Part shown: positions 36,674 through 46,082 of the stretch, one piece after another
Layout: every line of letters starts with the position of its first letter
Position numbering within the stretch: the stretch's first letter is position 1
Assembly (NCBI RefSeq): GCF_002803075.1
Contig: NZ_NNBK01000004.1
Coordinates: 276,662 to 340,661, forward strand
Length of the DNA: 64,000 bases
Direction: 5' to 3'
Source: Streptomyces sp. CB01373
GTDB taxonomy: Bacteria > Actinomycetota > Actinomycetes > Streptomycetales > Streptomycetaceae
The notes under the pieces: model-generated
What the model was told of the DNA's origin: nothing
Seen by the model: the letters and a program-made list of their open reading frames with translations, nothing else
Database searches by the model: none
Position numbers and translations under genes: made by a program

Positions 36674-37267
36674 ATGGCTGTAACACCCCGGGGCGCGACC
36701 CCCGTACCCCCGGACGCACGTCCGCGGCTGACCGTGCTCTCCGGCCCCTCAGGGGTCGGCAAGAGCACGGTCGTCGCCCATATGCGCAAGGAACACCCCG
36801 AGGTCTGGCTGTCGGTGTCGGCGACGACCCGCAAGCCCCGCCCCGGTGAGCAGCACGGCGTCCACTACTTCTTCGTCACCGACGACGAGATGGACAAGAT
36901 GATCGCCAACGGCGAGCTGCTGGAATGGGCCGAGTTCGCGGGCAACCGCTACGGCACCCCGCGCGCCGCCGTGCTGGAGCACCTGGAGACGGGTGTGCCG
37001 GTGCTGCTGGAGATCGACCTCCAGGGCGCCCGGCAGGTCCGTGAGTCCATGCCCGAGGGCCGGCTGGTGTTCCTGGCTCCTCCCTCCTGGGAGGAACTCG
37101 TGCGCAGGCTCACCGGGCGGGGGACCGAGCCGCCCGAGGTCATCGAACGGCGACTGGAGGCGGCGAAGATCGAACTCGCGGCCGAACCGGAGTTCGACGA
37201 GACCCTGGTCAACACCTCCGTCGAGGACGTGGCTCGCGAGCTGCTAGCCTTGATGGACGTTGTGTGA
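36674..37267 (+). CDS. gmk: Guanylate kinase
   Basis: 197 residues from ATG 36674. Phosphorylates GMP to GDP. The P-loop GPSGVGKS lies at residues 24-31. GMP binding is in [22 protein letters not shown] and GNRYGTP, followed by [41 protein letters not shown]. Length is typical. The gmk-rpoZ-coaBC-metK-priA order is common across actinobacteria. Confidence 0.96.
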   Translation: MAVTPRGATPVPPDARPRLTVLSGPSGVGKSTVVAHMRKEHPEVWLSVSATTRKPRPGEQHGVHYFFVTDDEMDKMIANGELLEWAEFAGNRYGTPRAAVLEHLETGVPVLLEIDLQGARQVRESMPEGRLVFLAPPSWEELVRRLTGRGTEPPEVIERRLEAAKIELAAEPEFDETLVNTSVEDVARELLALMDVV

Positions 37268-37330
37268 TCGTGACAGTGAACGTGACGGTCGCACCGAACT
37301 GATTCTTTCCCATCCATCGGAAGGTAGAGC

Positions 37331-37603
37331 GTGTCCTCTTCCATCTCCGCGCCCGAGGGCATCATCAACCCGCCGATCGACGAGCTCCTCGAGGCCACTG
37401 ACTCGAAGTACAGCCTCGTGATCTACGCGGCCAAGCGGGCCCGCCAGATCAACGCGTACTACTCGCAGCTCGGCGAGGGCCTCCTCGAGTACGTCGGTCC
37501 GCTCGTCGACACCCACGTCCACGAGAAGCCGCTCTCCATCGCGCTGCGCGAGATCAACGCGGGTCTGCTGACGTCCGAGGCCATCGAGGGCCCGGGTCAG
37601 TAG
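37331..37603 (+). CDS. rpoZ: DNA-directed RNA polymerase omega subunit
   Basis: 90 residues from GTG 37331 with GGAAGG upstream. Binds the beta' subunit and helps RNA polymerase assembly. Motifs: [44 protein letters not shown] and [17 protein letters not shown]. It is the usual actinobacterial length. A perfect hairpin follows. Confidence 0.96.
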   Translation: MSSSISAPEGIINPPIDELLEATDSKYSLVIYAAKRARQINAYYSQLGEGLLEYVGPLVDTHVHEKPLSIALREINAGLLTSEAIEGPGQ

Positions 37604-37655
37604 TCCGCCAGCAGTCCCCGCGGTTCTTCATATCTGAAGATCGCGGCAGGTTTTT

Positions 37656-37690
37656 CCACAGGCCCGGCAGCGCGACTGCCGGGCCTGTGG
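37656..37690 (+). terminator. Perfect 15-bp hairpin after rpoZ
   Basis: CCACAGGCCCGGCAG (37656-37670) pairs with 37676-37690 around a CGCGA loop, 52 bases after the rpoZ stop; a TTTTT run lies on its 5' side, not after it. Confidence 0.8.
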
Positions 37691-37789
37691 TGTGCTCGGG
37701 GGGGTGCGGGAGCCGGTCCCGCGATGATGCAGCATGGACGCGTACGCCGACGAGCCGCGGCGTACGTGTGTCGAGTGAGGGGAGGCCCG

Positions 37790-38992
37790 GTGAGCAAGCC
37801 CAAGGTCGTTCTGGGGGTCGCTGGCGGCATCGCCGCCTACAAGGCGTGCGAGCTGCTGCGCAGGCTGACCGAGTCCGGTCACGACGTGCGCGTGGTGCCG
37901 ACCGCCTCCGCGCTGCACTTCGTCGGCGCCGCGACCTGGTCGGCCCTGTCCGGCCACCCCGTCTCCACCGAGGTCTGGGACGACGTCCACGAGGTCCCGC
38001 ACGTGCGCATCGGGCAGCAGGCCGACCTGGTGGTCGTCGCCCCCGCCACCGCCGACATGCTCGCCAAAGCCGCCCACGGCCTCGCCGACGACCTGCTGAC
38101 CAACACCCTGCTCACCGCCCGCTGCCCGGTGGTCTTCGCCCCCGCGATGCACACCGAGATGTGGGAGCACCCGGCCACCCAGGACAACGTGGCGACGCTG
38201 CGCCGCCGCGGCGCCGTCGTCATCGAACCGGCGGTCGGCCGGCTGACCGGCGTCGACACCGGCAAGGGCCGGCTGCCGGAACCGGCGGAGATCTTCGAGG
38301 TCTGCCGCCGTGTGCTGGCCCGGGGCGCGATCGAGCCCGACCTCGCCGGACGGCACGTCGTCGTCAGCGCCGGCGGCACCCGCGAACCCCTCGACCCCGT
38401 CCGCTTCCTCGGCAACCGCTCCTCGGGCAAGCAGGGCTACGCCCTCGCCCGGACGGCGGCGGCCCGCGGAGCCCGGGTCACGCTCGTCGCCGCCAATACC
38501 GCCCTGCCGGACCCGGCGGGCGTGGACCTCGTCCGGGTCGGTACGGCCGTGCAGCTGCGGGAGGCCGTGCTGAAGGCCGCGGCGGACGCCGACGCGGTGG
38601 TCATGGCCGCCGCGGTCGCCGACTTCCGTCCGGCGGCCTACGCGACCGGCAAGATCAAGAAGAAGGACGGCGAGGACCCCGAGCCCGTCGCGCTGGTGCG
38701 GAATCCGGACATCCTCGCCGAGATTTCAGCCGAACGGGCCCGGCCCGGACAGGTGATCGTGGGATTCGCCGCCGAGACCGACGACGTCCTCGCCAACGGG
38801 CGCAAAAAGCTCGCCCGCAAGGGCTGCGACCTGCTCGTGGTCAACGAGGTGGGGGAGCGCAGGACCTTCGGCGCGGAGGACAACGAGGCCGTGGTGCTGG
38901 CCGCCGACGGCGTCGAGACACCCGTGCCGCACGGACCGAAGGAGGCCCTGGCCGAGACCGTGTGGGACCTGGTGGCCGCCCGGCTCGGCTGA
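37790..38992 (+). CDS. coaBC: Bifunctional phosphopantothenoylcysteine decarboxylase / phosphopantothenate-cysteine ligase
   Basis: 400 residues from GTG 37790, fixed by GGGGAGG just upstream. Two coenzyme A steps. The N-terminal flavin decarboxylase (CoaC, about 1-185) shows VVLGVAGGIAAYKACELLRRL, FAPAMHTEMWEHPATQDNVATLRRRGA and EPAVGRLTGVDTGKGRLPEP. The C-terminal CTP-dependent ligase (CoaB) shows VVVSAGGTREPLDPVRFLGNRSSGKQGYALARTAAARGA, AAAVADFRP and KIKKKDG, the CTP/Lys site. Complete and of normal length. Confidence 0.96.
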   Translation: MSKPKVVLGVAGGIAAYKACELLRRLTESGHDVRVVPTASALHFVGAATWSALSGHPVSTEVWDDVHEVPHVRIGQQADLVVVAPATADMLAKAAHGLADDLLTNTLLTARCPVVFAPAMHTEMWEHPATQDNVATLRRRGAVVIEPAVGRLTGVDTGKGRLPEPAEIFEVCRRVLARGAIEPDLAGRHVVVSAGGTREPLDPVRFLGNRSSGKQGYALARTAAARGARVTLVAANTALPDPAGVDLVRVGTAVQLREAVLKAAADADAVVMAAAVADFRPAAYATGKIKKKDGEDPEPVALVRNPDILAEISAERARPGQVIVGFAAETDDVLANGRKKLARKGCDLLVVNEVGERRTFGAEDNEAVVLAADGVETPVPHGPKEALAETVWDLVAARLG

Positions 38993-39143
38993 GCGCCCCC
39001 GGCCCGTACGGCCCCGCCGAACTTCGAAGCCCGGCGCGTGGCGACTCTGGCCAAGGTCGCCGGGCTTCGGCACAATGCCCGTGCCGCAGGTCACAGCGCT
39101 CCCGAGAGGCGAGACAGGTGGGCCGGCGGCCGAGCGCGACCGA

Positions 39144-39149
39144 TAAACT
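39144..39149 (+). promoter_or_regulatory. Possible -10 of the metK promoter
   Basis: TAAACT in the AT-richest stretch of the coaBC-metK gap, 80 bases before the metK start. No convincing -35 is seen. I looked for a SAM riboswitch in 38993-39229 and did not recognise one. Confidence 0.35.
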
Positions 39150-39229
39150 GTTCTCGGACGACGCCAGGCGCAGCCCCGTGCCCGTCCGCCAATGATCAGC
39201 CAGCAGCCGCTGCAACCCCAGGGAGCGTT

Positions 39230-40453
39230 GTGTCCCGTCGCCTGTTCACCTCGGAGTCCGTGACCGAGGGTCACCCCGACAAGATCGCTGACCAGATCAG
39301 CGACACCATTCTCGACGCGCTTCTGCGCGAGGACCCGACCTCCCGGGTCGCCGTGGAGACACTGATCACCACCGGCCTGGTGCACGTGGCCGGCGAGGTC
39401 ACCACCAAGACCTACGCGGACATCGCGACCCTGGTCCGCGACAAGATCCTCGAGATCGGCTACGACTCCTCCAAGAAGGGCTTCGACGGCGCCTCCTGCG
39501 GCGTGTCCGTCTCCATCGGCGCGCAGTCCCCGGACATCGCCCAGGGCGTGGACACGGCGTACGAGTCCCGGGTCGACGGTGGCGCCGCGGGTGACGAGTT
39601 CGACGAACTGGACCAGCAGGGCGCGGGCGACCAGGGCCTGATGTTCGGCTACGCCTCAGACGAGACGCCGACGCTGATGCCGCTGCCGATCTTCCTGGCG
39701 CACCGGCTGTCCAAGCGCCTGTCGGACGTGCGCAAGAACGGCACGATCCCCTACCTGCGTCCGGACGGCAAGACCCAGGTCACCATCGAGTACGACGGCG
39801 ACAAGGCGGTCCGCCTGGACACCGTGGTGGTCTCCTCGCAGCACGCCTCCGACATCGACCTGGACTCGCTGCTGGCGCCCGACATCCGCGAGTTCGTCGT
39901 CGAGCCGGAGCTGAAGGCGCTGCTGGACGACGGCATCAAGCTGGACACCGAGGGCTACCGGCTGCTGGTCAACCCCACCGGCCGGTTCGAGATCGGCGGC
40001 CCGATGGGTGACGCGGGCCTGACCGGCCGCAAGATCATCATCGACACCTACGGCGGCATGGCCCGGCACGGCGGCGGTGCCTTCTCCGGCAAGGACCCGT
40101 CCAAGGTGGACCGCTCGGCCGCGTACGCGATGCGCTGGGTCGCCAAGAACGTGGTGGCGGCCGGTCTGGCCGCCCGCTGCGAGGTCCAGGTCGCCTACGC
40201 GATCGGCAAGGCCGAGCCGGTGGGCCTGTTCGTGGAGACCTTCGGCACCCACAAGGTGGAGCCCGAGAAGATCGAGAAGGCGATCGACGAGGTCTTCGAC
40301 CTGCGTCCGGCCGCCATCATCCGCGACCTCGACCTGCTCCGCCCGATCTACGCCCAGACCGCCGCGTACGGCCACTTCGGCCGTGAGCTGCCCGACTTCA
40401 CCTGGGAGCGCACCGACCGCGTGGACGCGCTGCGCGAGGCGGCGGGTCTGTAG
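39230..40453 (+). CDS. metK: S-adenosylmethionine synthase
   Basis: 407 residues from GTG 39230 ([22 protein letters not shown]), with GGGAG at 39221-39225. Makes SAM from ATP and methionine. The ATP motif is [12 protein letters not shown] and the phosphate-binding loop is [31 protein letters not shown]. Other motifs are [22 protein letters not shown] and [11 protein letters not shown]. Normal length. SAM supply matters for antibiotic production in Streptomyces. It ends before a strong terminator and probably forms its own transcription unit. Confidence 0.97.
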   Translation: MSRRLFTSESVTEGHPDKIADQISDTILDALLREDPTSRVAVETLITTGLVHVAGEVTTKTYADIATLVRDKILEIGYDSSKKGFDGASCGVSVSIGAQSPDIAQGVDTAYESRVDGGAAGDEFDELDQQGAGDQGLMFGYASDETPTLMPLPIFLAHRLSKRLSDVRKNGTIPYLRPDGKTQVTIEYDGDKAVRLDTVVVSSQHASDIDLDSLLAPDIREFVVEPELKALLDDGIKLDTEGYRLLVNPTGRFEIGGPMGDAGLTGRKIIIDTYGGMARHGGGAFSGKDPSKVDRSAAYAMRWVAKNVVAAGLAARCEVQVAYAIGKAEPVGLFVETFGTHKVEPEKIEKAIDEVFDLRPAAIIRDLDLLRPIYAQTAAYGHFGRELPDFTWERTDRVDALREAAGL

Positions 40454-40490
40454 GACCGGGGCCACAAGGCCCCCGGCCGCCGCGAGACCT

Positions 40491-40529
40491 GAGCGAGGCC
40501 CGGACCCCATGTGGGTCCGGGCCTCGCTC
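40491..40529 (+). terminator. Perfect 17-bp hairpin after metK
   Basis: GAGCGAGGCCCGGACCC (40491-40507) pairs perfectly with 40513-40529 around a CATGT loop. It ends 38 bases before the priA start. Confidence 0.85.
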
Positions 40530-40567
40530 GCCGTCGGTTGTCGGTCCCGTTTGGTAAGAATGCAAGC

Positions 40568-42715
40568 GTGAGCAGCGAGAACGGGACGGGGGACGGCGGG
40601 GCCGCGGGGGCGCCGCCGGAGCAGCTTGCGCTCATCCGGGAGACCGTGCGCAAGGCGAAGGAGCCACGGGCCAAGCCGCGCACCTGGCGCGGTGCCGAGC
40701 TCGCCGGTCGACTGCCCGTGGCGCGCGTACTGGTCGACAAGGGCGCACTGCACCTCGACCGGTACTTCGACTACGCCGTACCCGCCGAACTGGACGCGGA
40801 CGCACAGCCCGGAGTGCGCGTGCGCGTGCGGTTCGGAGCCGGACGGCACCGGGTGCGCGAGGGGCGGCGCGAGGGCGGCGGACTCATCGACGGGTACCTG
40901 ATCGAGCGCCGGGCCGAGTCCGACTACGCGGGGCCGCTCGCGGCGCTCGCCCAGGTCGTCTCGCCCGAGCCCGTGCTCGGCGAGGAGCTGCTCGGCCTGG
41001 CCCGGGCCGTCGCCGACCGGTACGCGGGCAGCCTCGCCGACGTGCTCCAACTCGCCGTGCCGCCGCGCAGGGCGCGCGCCGAGGATCGGCCCTCGCCCGC
41101 ACCGCTGCCGCCGCCGTCCGCACCCGACGCGGGCTCCTGGGCCCGTTACGAACGGGGGGCCGCGTTCGTGCGCGCCCTGGCCGCGGGCGGCTCGCCGCGT
41201 GCCGTGTGGAACGCGCTGCCCGGACCCGAGTGGAGCGAGGAACTGGCCCGCGCCGTCGCCGCCGCGCTCGCCTCGGGACGCGGCGCGCTCGTCGTCGTCC
41301 CGGACGGGCGGGCCGCCGCCCGGGTCGACGCCGCGCTGACGGCCCTCCTCGGCGAGGGACGGCACGCGCTGCTCACCGCCGACGCGGGGCCGGAGAAGCG
41401 GTACCGGCAGTGGCTCGCCGTACGCCGGGGCTCGGTGCGGGCCGTCGTCGGCACCCGGGCCGCCATGTTCGCGCCCGTGCGGGACCTCGGCCTGGTCGCC
41501 CTGTGGGACGACGGGGACGACAGCCACAGCGAGCAGCACGCGCCGCAGCCGCACGCCCGCGAGGTGCTGCTGCTGCGCGCCGCACAGGACAAGTGCGGCT
41601 TCCTGCTGGGCGGTTGGAGCTGCACGGTGGAGGCGGCGCAGCTCGTCGAGAGCGGCTGGGCCGGCTCGCTCGTCGCCGCGAGGGAACAGGTGCGGCGGGC
41701 GGCTCCGCTCGTGCGCACGGTGGGCGACGCCGAACTCGCCCGGGACGAGGCCGCGCGGGCGGCCCGGCTGCCCTCGCTCGCCTGGCAGGCGGCCAGGGAA
41801 GGGCTGCGGCACGGGCCCGTGCTGGTGCAGGTGCCCCGCCGGGGCTACGTACCGCGGATGGCCTGCGCGCAGTGCCGGGAGCCCGCGCGGTGCCGGCACT
41901 GCGCGGGCCCCCTCCAGGGGCAGGACGCCGGGGCGCTCGGCTGCGGCTGGTGCGGCCGGGAGGAGCCGGCCTGGCACTGCCCGGAGTGCGGCTCGTTCCG
42001 GCTGCGGGCCCAGATCGTCGGGGCGCGGCGGACCGCCGAGGAACTGGGCCGGGCGTTCCCGTCCGTGCCGGTGCGGACCTCGGGGCGCGAGCATGTGCTG
42101 GACACGGTGCCGGGGACACCGGCGCTGGTGGTGAGCACCCCGGGCGCGGAGCCGGTCGCCGAGGGCGGGTACGCGGCGGCGCTGCTCCTGGACGGCTGGG
42201 CCATGCTCGGGCGGCCCGATCTGCGCGCCGGTGAGGACGCGCTGCGGCGGTGGACAGCGGCCGCCGCGCTGGTCCGGCCGCAGCCGGAGGGCGGCACCGT
42301 GGTCGTCGTGGCCGAACCGACCCTGCGGCCGGTGCAGGCGCTGGTGCGCTGGGACCCCGTCGGCCACGCCCTGCGGGAGCTGTCCGAGCGCGCCGAACTG
42401 GGGTTCCCGCCGGTGTCCCGCATGGCGGCCGTGTCGGGCCCGGCGGAGGCGGTGTCGGACTTCCTCCGCACCGTCGAACTACCGCGGGAGGCAGAGGTGC
42501 TGGGACCTGTCCCGCTGCCGGTCACGCCTGCCGGCCGCCCCCGCCGCTCCGGTGCGCCCCCACCCGGCGAGTACTGGACGCGCGCCCTGATCCGCGTTCC
42601 GCCCGGCACCGGGGCCGCCTTGGCCTTCGCCCTGAAGTCCGCCCAGGCGGCCCGCCTGGCCCGCGGAACTGCCGAACCGATCTGGATCCGCATCGACCCA
42701 CCGGACATCGGCTGA
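40568..42715 (+). CDS. priA: Primosomal protein N' (PriA), actinobacterial type without helicase motifs
   Basis: 715 residues from GTG 40568. The N-terminal DNA-binding domain has RVLVDKGALHLDRYFDYAVPAELDADAQPGVRVRVRFG. The zinc-binding region keeps its cysteines (CAQCREPARCRHC, CGWCGREEPAWHCPECGSFRLR). The helicase core is degenerate: at the Walker A position the sequence is SGRGALVVVPDGRAAAR without GxGKT, and the DEEH box is replaced by LWDDGDDSH. Such proteins are annotated as probable replication restart PriA in actinobacteria and are thought to act as a structural primosome factor without unwinding. Length is like E. coli PriA. Confidence 0.93.
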   Translation: MSSENGTGDGGAAGAPPEQLALIRETVRKAKEPRAKPRTWRGAELAGRLPVARVLVDKGALHLDRYFDYAVPAELDADAQPGVRVRVRFGAGRHRVREGRREGGGLIDGYLIERRAESDYAGPLAALAQVVSPEPVLGEELLGLARAVADRYAGSLADVLQLAVPPRRARAEDRPSPAPLPPPSAPDAGSWARYERGAAFVRALAAGGSPRAVWNALPGPEWSEELARAVAAALASGRGALVVVPDGRAAARVDAALTALLGEGRHALLTADAGPEKRYRQWLAVRRGSVRAVVGTRAAMFAPVRDLGLVALWDDGDDSHSEQHAPQPHAREVLLLRAAQDKCGFLLGGWSCTVEAAQLVESGWAGSLVAAREQVRRAAPLVRTVGDAELARDEAARAARLPSLAWQAAREGLRHGPVLVQVPRRGYVPRMACAQCREPARCRHCAGPLQGQDAGALGCGWCGREEPAWHCPECGSFRLRAQIVGARRTAEELGRAFPSVPVRTSGREHVLDTVPGTPALVVSTPGAEPVAEGGYAAALLLDGWAMLGRPDLRAGEDALRRWTAAAALVRPQPEGGTVVVVAEPTLRPVQALVRWDPVGHALRELSERAELGFPPVSRMAAVSGPAEAVSDFLRTVELPREAEVLGPVPLPVTPAGRPRRSGAPPPGEYWTRALIRVPPGTGAALAFALKSAQAARLARGTAEPIWIRIDPPDIG

Positions 42716-42720
42716 CGCTT

Positions 42721-42765
42721 CCGCCTGTGCCCTCCCGGGGGTGCCGGCCGGGAGGGCACAGGCGG
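42721..42765. terminator. Perfect 18-bp hairpin between priA and a convergent gene
   Basis: Arms 42721-42738 and 42748-42765 (CCGCCTGTGCCCTCCCGG and complement) pair perfectly around a 9-base loop, five bases after the priA stop and 16 before that of the minus-strand gene. Confidence 0.85.
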
Positions 42766-42781
42766 CCGGGGGAAAGGGGGG

Positions 42782-43411
<630 letters not shown>

Positions 43412-43541
43412 TCACGGTGTGGGGGCGTAGGGACACATACGTACGCCCCTGTGCGCCGGACGCGCGCTGCGCGGCCAGCACGTGGTCATAGACTGGTGCG
43501 CTGCCCGCCGTCCATCCCGCCCGAGAGGCCCAAGCCACCCC

Positions 43542-44474
43542 ATGAAGCTCGTCTTCGCCGGTACCCCCGAGGTCGCCGTTCCCGCTCTGGACGCACTGCT
43601 CGCCGCCGGGCGGCACGAGGTGGCCGCCGTCGTCACCAGGCCCGACGCACCGGCCGGACGCGGGCGCAGGCTGGTCGCGAGCCCGGTGGCCGAACGGGCG
43701 GAGGAGGCCGGGATCGAGGTGCTCAAGCCGCTCAAGCCGCGGGACCCGGAGTTCCTGGAGCGGCTGAGGGAGATCGCCCCGGACTGCTGCCCGGTCGTCG
43801 CCTACGGCGCCCTGCTGCCCAGGGTGGCCCTCGACATCCCCGCCCACGGCTGGGTCAACCTGCACTTCTCGCTGCTGCCCGCCTGGCGCGGCGCCGCCCC
43901 CGCGCAGCACTCGCTCATGGCCGGGGACGAGATCACCGGCGCCTCCACCTTCCTCATCGAGGAAGGACTCGACTCCGGCCCGGTCTACGGCACCGTCACC
44001 GAGATGATCCGGCCCACCGACACCAGCGGCGACCTGCTCACCCGGCTCGCCCTCGCCGGCGCCGGGCTGCTCGCCGCGACCATGGACGGCATCGAGGACG
44101 GCACCCTCAAGGCCGTGCCGCAGCCGGCCGAGGGCGTCACCCTCGCCCCCAAGATCACCGTCGAGGACGCCCGGGTCGACTGGACGGCCCCCGCCCTGCG
44201 CGTGGACCGCGTGGTACGCGGCTGCACACCGGCGCCCGGCGCCTGGACCACGTTCCGCGGCGAGCGGCTCAAGCTGATCCACGCCGCCCCGGCGCCGCAG
44301 CGCACCGACCTCGCCCCGGGCGCGCTCGCCGTCGGCAAGAACGACGTCCACGTCGGCACCGGCTCGTACGCCGTCGAGCTGCTGTGGGTGCAGGCGCAGG
44401 GCAAGAAGCCGATGCGGGCGGCGGACTGGGCGCGCGGTGCGCGCATCGCCGAGGGCGAGACCCTCGGGGGCTGA
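43542..44474 (+). CDS. fmt: Methionyl-tRNA formyltransferase
   Basis: 310 residues from ATG 43542. Formylates initiator Met-tRNA using 10-formyl-THF. Motifs: [43 protein letters not shown] at the N-terminus, the catalytic [30 protein letters not shown], and [15 protein letters not shown]-terminal OB-like domain is present. Normal length. rsmB follows after about 80 bases. Confidence 0.96.
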   Translation: MKLVFAGTPEVAVPALDALLAAGRHEVAAVVTRPDAPAGRGRRLVASPVAERAEEAGIEVLKPLKPRDPEFLERLREIAPDCCPVVAYGALLPRVALDIPAHGWVNLHFSLLPAWRGAAPAQHSLMAGDEITGASTFLIEEGLDSGPVYGTVTEMIRPTDTSGDLLTRLALAGAGLLAATMDGIEDGTLKAVPQPAEGVTLAPKITVEDARVDWTAPALRVDRVVRGCTPAPGAWTTFRGERLKLIHAAPAPQRTDLAPGALAVGKNDVHVGTGSYAVELLWVQAQGKKPMRAADWARGARIAEGETLGG

Positions 44475-44556
44475 CCGGGCGGCACGAACCGGGACGTAGG
44501 CTGGGAGCACCGCGTGTCCGAGCGCGGCGCACCCAGACAACCGGAGCACCTTTTTC

Positions 44557-45972
44557 GTGAGCGACACCCGTCGGCCCCGCAGGCCCGCCAAGCCCTACCG
44601 CCGGCCCCAGAAGGACCCCGTCCGCATCCTCGCCTTCGAGGCGCTGCGCGCCGTGGACGAGCGGGACGCCTACGCCAACCTCGTCCTGCCCCCGCTGCTG
44701 CGCAAGGCACGCGAGAAGGGCGATTTCGACGGCCGTGACGCCGCGCTGGCCACCGAGCTGGTGTACGGCACGCTGCGCCGCCAGGGAACGTACGACGCGG
44801 TCATCGAGGCCTGCATCGACCGCCCGCTGCGGGAGGTGGACCCGCCCGTCCTGGACGTGCTGTCGCTCGGCGCCCACCAGCTGCTCGGAACGCGCATCCC
44901 GAGCCACGCCGCGGTGTCCGCCACCGTCGAGCTCGCCCGGGTCGTCCTCGGCGACGGGCGGGCCAAGTTCGTCAACGCCGTGCTCCGCAAGGTCGCGCAG
45001 AACGATCTCGACGGATGGCTGGAGAAGGTCGCCCCGCCCTACGACGACGACCCCGAGGACCACCTCGCCGTCGTCCACTCCCACCCCCGCTGGGTCGTCT
45101 CCGCCCTGTGGGACTCCCTCGGCGGCCCACGCGCCGGGATCGAGGACCTGCTGGAGGCCGACAACGAGCGGCCGGAGGTCACGCTGGTCGCCCGGCCCGG
45201 ACGGGCCACCACCGAGGAGCTGCTGCGCGAGGAGGCCGCGGTGCCGGGCCGCTGGTCGCCGTACGCGGTGCGGCTGACCGAGGGTGGCGAACCCGGCGCC
45301 GTGGACGCGGTACGGGAGGGCCGGGCCGGCGTCCAGGACGAGGGCAGCCAGCTCGTCGCGCTCGCCCTGGCGAACGCGCCCCTCGACGGCCCCGACGGCA
45401 AGTGGCTCGACGGATGCGCGGGCCCCGGCGGCAAGGCGGCCCTGCTGGCCGCGCTGGCCGCCGAGCGCGGAGCCGTCCTGCTCGCCTCCGAGAAGCAGCC
45501 CCACCGGGCCGGGCTCGTGGCCAAGGCACTGGCGGGCAACCCCGGTCCGTACCAGGTGATCGCCGCCGACGGCACGCGCCCCGCCTGGCGGCCCGGCAGT
45601 TTCGACCGTGTCCTCGTCGACGTCCCCTGCACCGGCCTCGGTGCCCTGCGCAGGCGTCCCGAGGCCCGGTGGCGGCGCCGACCGGAGGACCTGGACAGCT
45701 TCGCCCCGCTCCAGCGCGGCCTGCTGCGCACGGCCCTGGAGTCGGTGCGCGTCGGCGGTGTGGTCGGCTACGCGACCTGCTCCCCGCACCTGGCCGAGAC
45801 CCGTGCCGTGGTCGGCGACGTGCTCAAGCAGTTCCCCGAGACCGAGCTGATCGACGCCCGCCCCCTGCTGCCGGGCGTCGGGGCCCTCGGCGACGGCCCC
45901 GACGTACAGCTGTGGCCGCATCTGCACGGAACCGACGCGATGTACCTGGCCCTGATCCGCCGTACCGGCTGA
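44557..45972 (+). CDS. rsmB: 16S rRNA (cytosine-5) methyltransferase RsmB (Fmu/Sun)
   Basis: 471 residues from GTG 44557. The N-terminal NusB-like domain (about 20-160) has LAFEALRAVDERDAYANLVLPPLLRKA. The C-terminal SAM-dependent methyltransferase has DEGSQLVALALANAP, motif I WLDGCAGPGGKAALLAA, the catalytic cysteine in FDRVLVDVPCTGLGALRRRPEARWRR and the release cysteine in VGYATCSPHLAETRAVV. The target is C967 (E. coli numbering). No close alternative; the fmt-rsmB(-rpe) order is standard, but here a large helicase gene lies between rsmB and rpe. Confidence 0.94.
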   Translation: MSDTRRPRRPAKPYRRPQKDPVRILAFEALRAVDERDAYANLVLPPLLRKAREKGDFDGRDAALATELVYGTLRRQGTYDAVIEACIDRPLREVDPPVLDVLSLGAHQLLGTRIPSHAAVSATVELARVVLGDGRAKFVNAVLRKVAQNDLDGWLEKVAPPYDDDPEDHLAVVHSHPRWVVSALWDSLGGPRAGIEDLLEADNERPEVTLVARPGRATTEELLREEAAVPGRWSPYAVRLTEGGEPGAVDAVREGRAGVQDEGSQLVALALANAPLDGPDGKWLDGCAGPGGKAALLAALAAERGAVLLASEKQPHRAGLVAKALAGNPGPYQVIAADGTRPAWRPGSFDRVLVDVPCTGLGALRRRPEARWRRRPEDLDSFAPLQRGLLRTALESVRVGGVVGYATCSPHLAETRAVVGDVLKQFPETELIDARPLLPGVGALGDGPDVQLWPHLHGTDAMYLALIRRTG

Positions 45973-46082
45973 CCGGGAGGGCGTCGGCGGCTCCGCGAGC
46001 CCCCACGCTGACCTTGTGAGCGCCCTCTGGCAGCGATTTCCTTGCGGGGCGCGGGAGCGAACTGATCGACAACTATTGACAG

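Noticed and set aside
38993..39229. SAM riboswitch upstream of metK
   Set aside because: I looked for SAM-I, SAM-II and SAM-IV core sequences and saw none; only a weak -10 and GC-rich stems.
39656..42367. 903-residue minus-strand frame across metK and priA
   Set aside because: Covers two clear genes and the terminator between them; no recognisable protein family.
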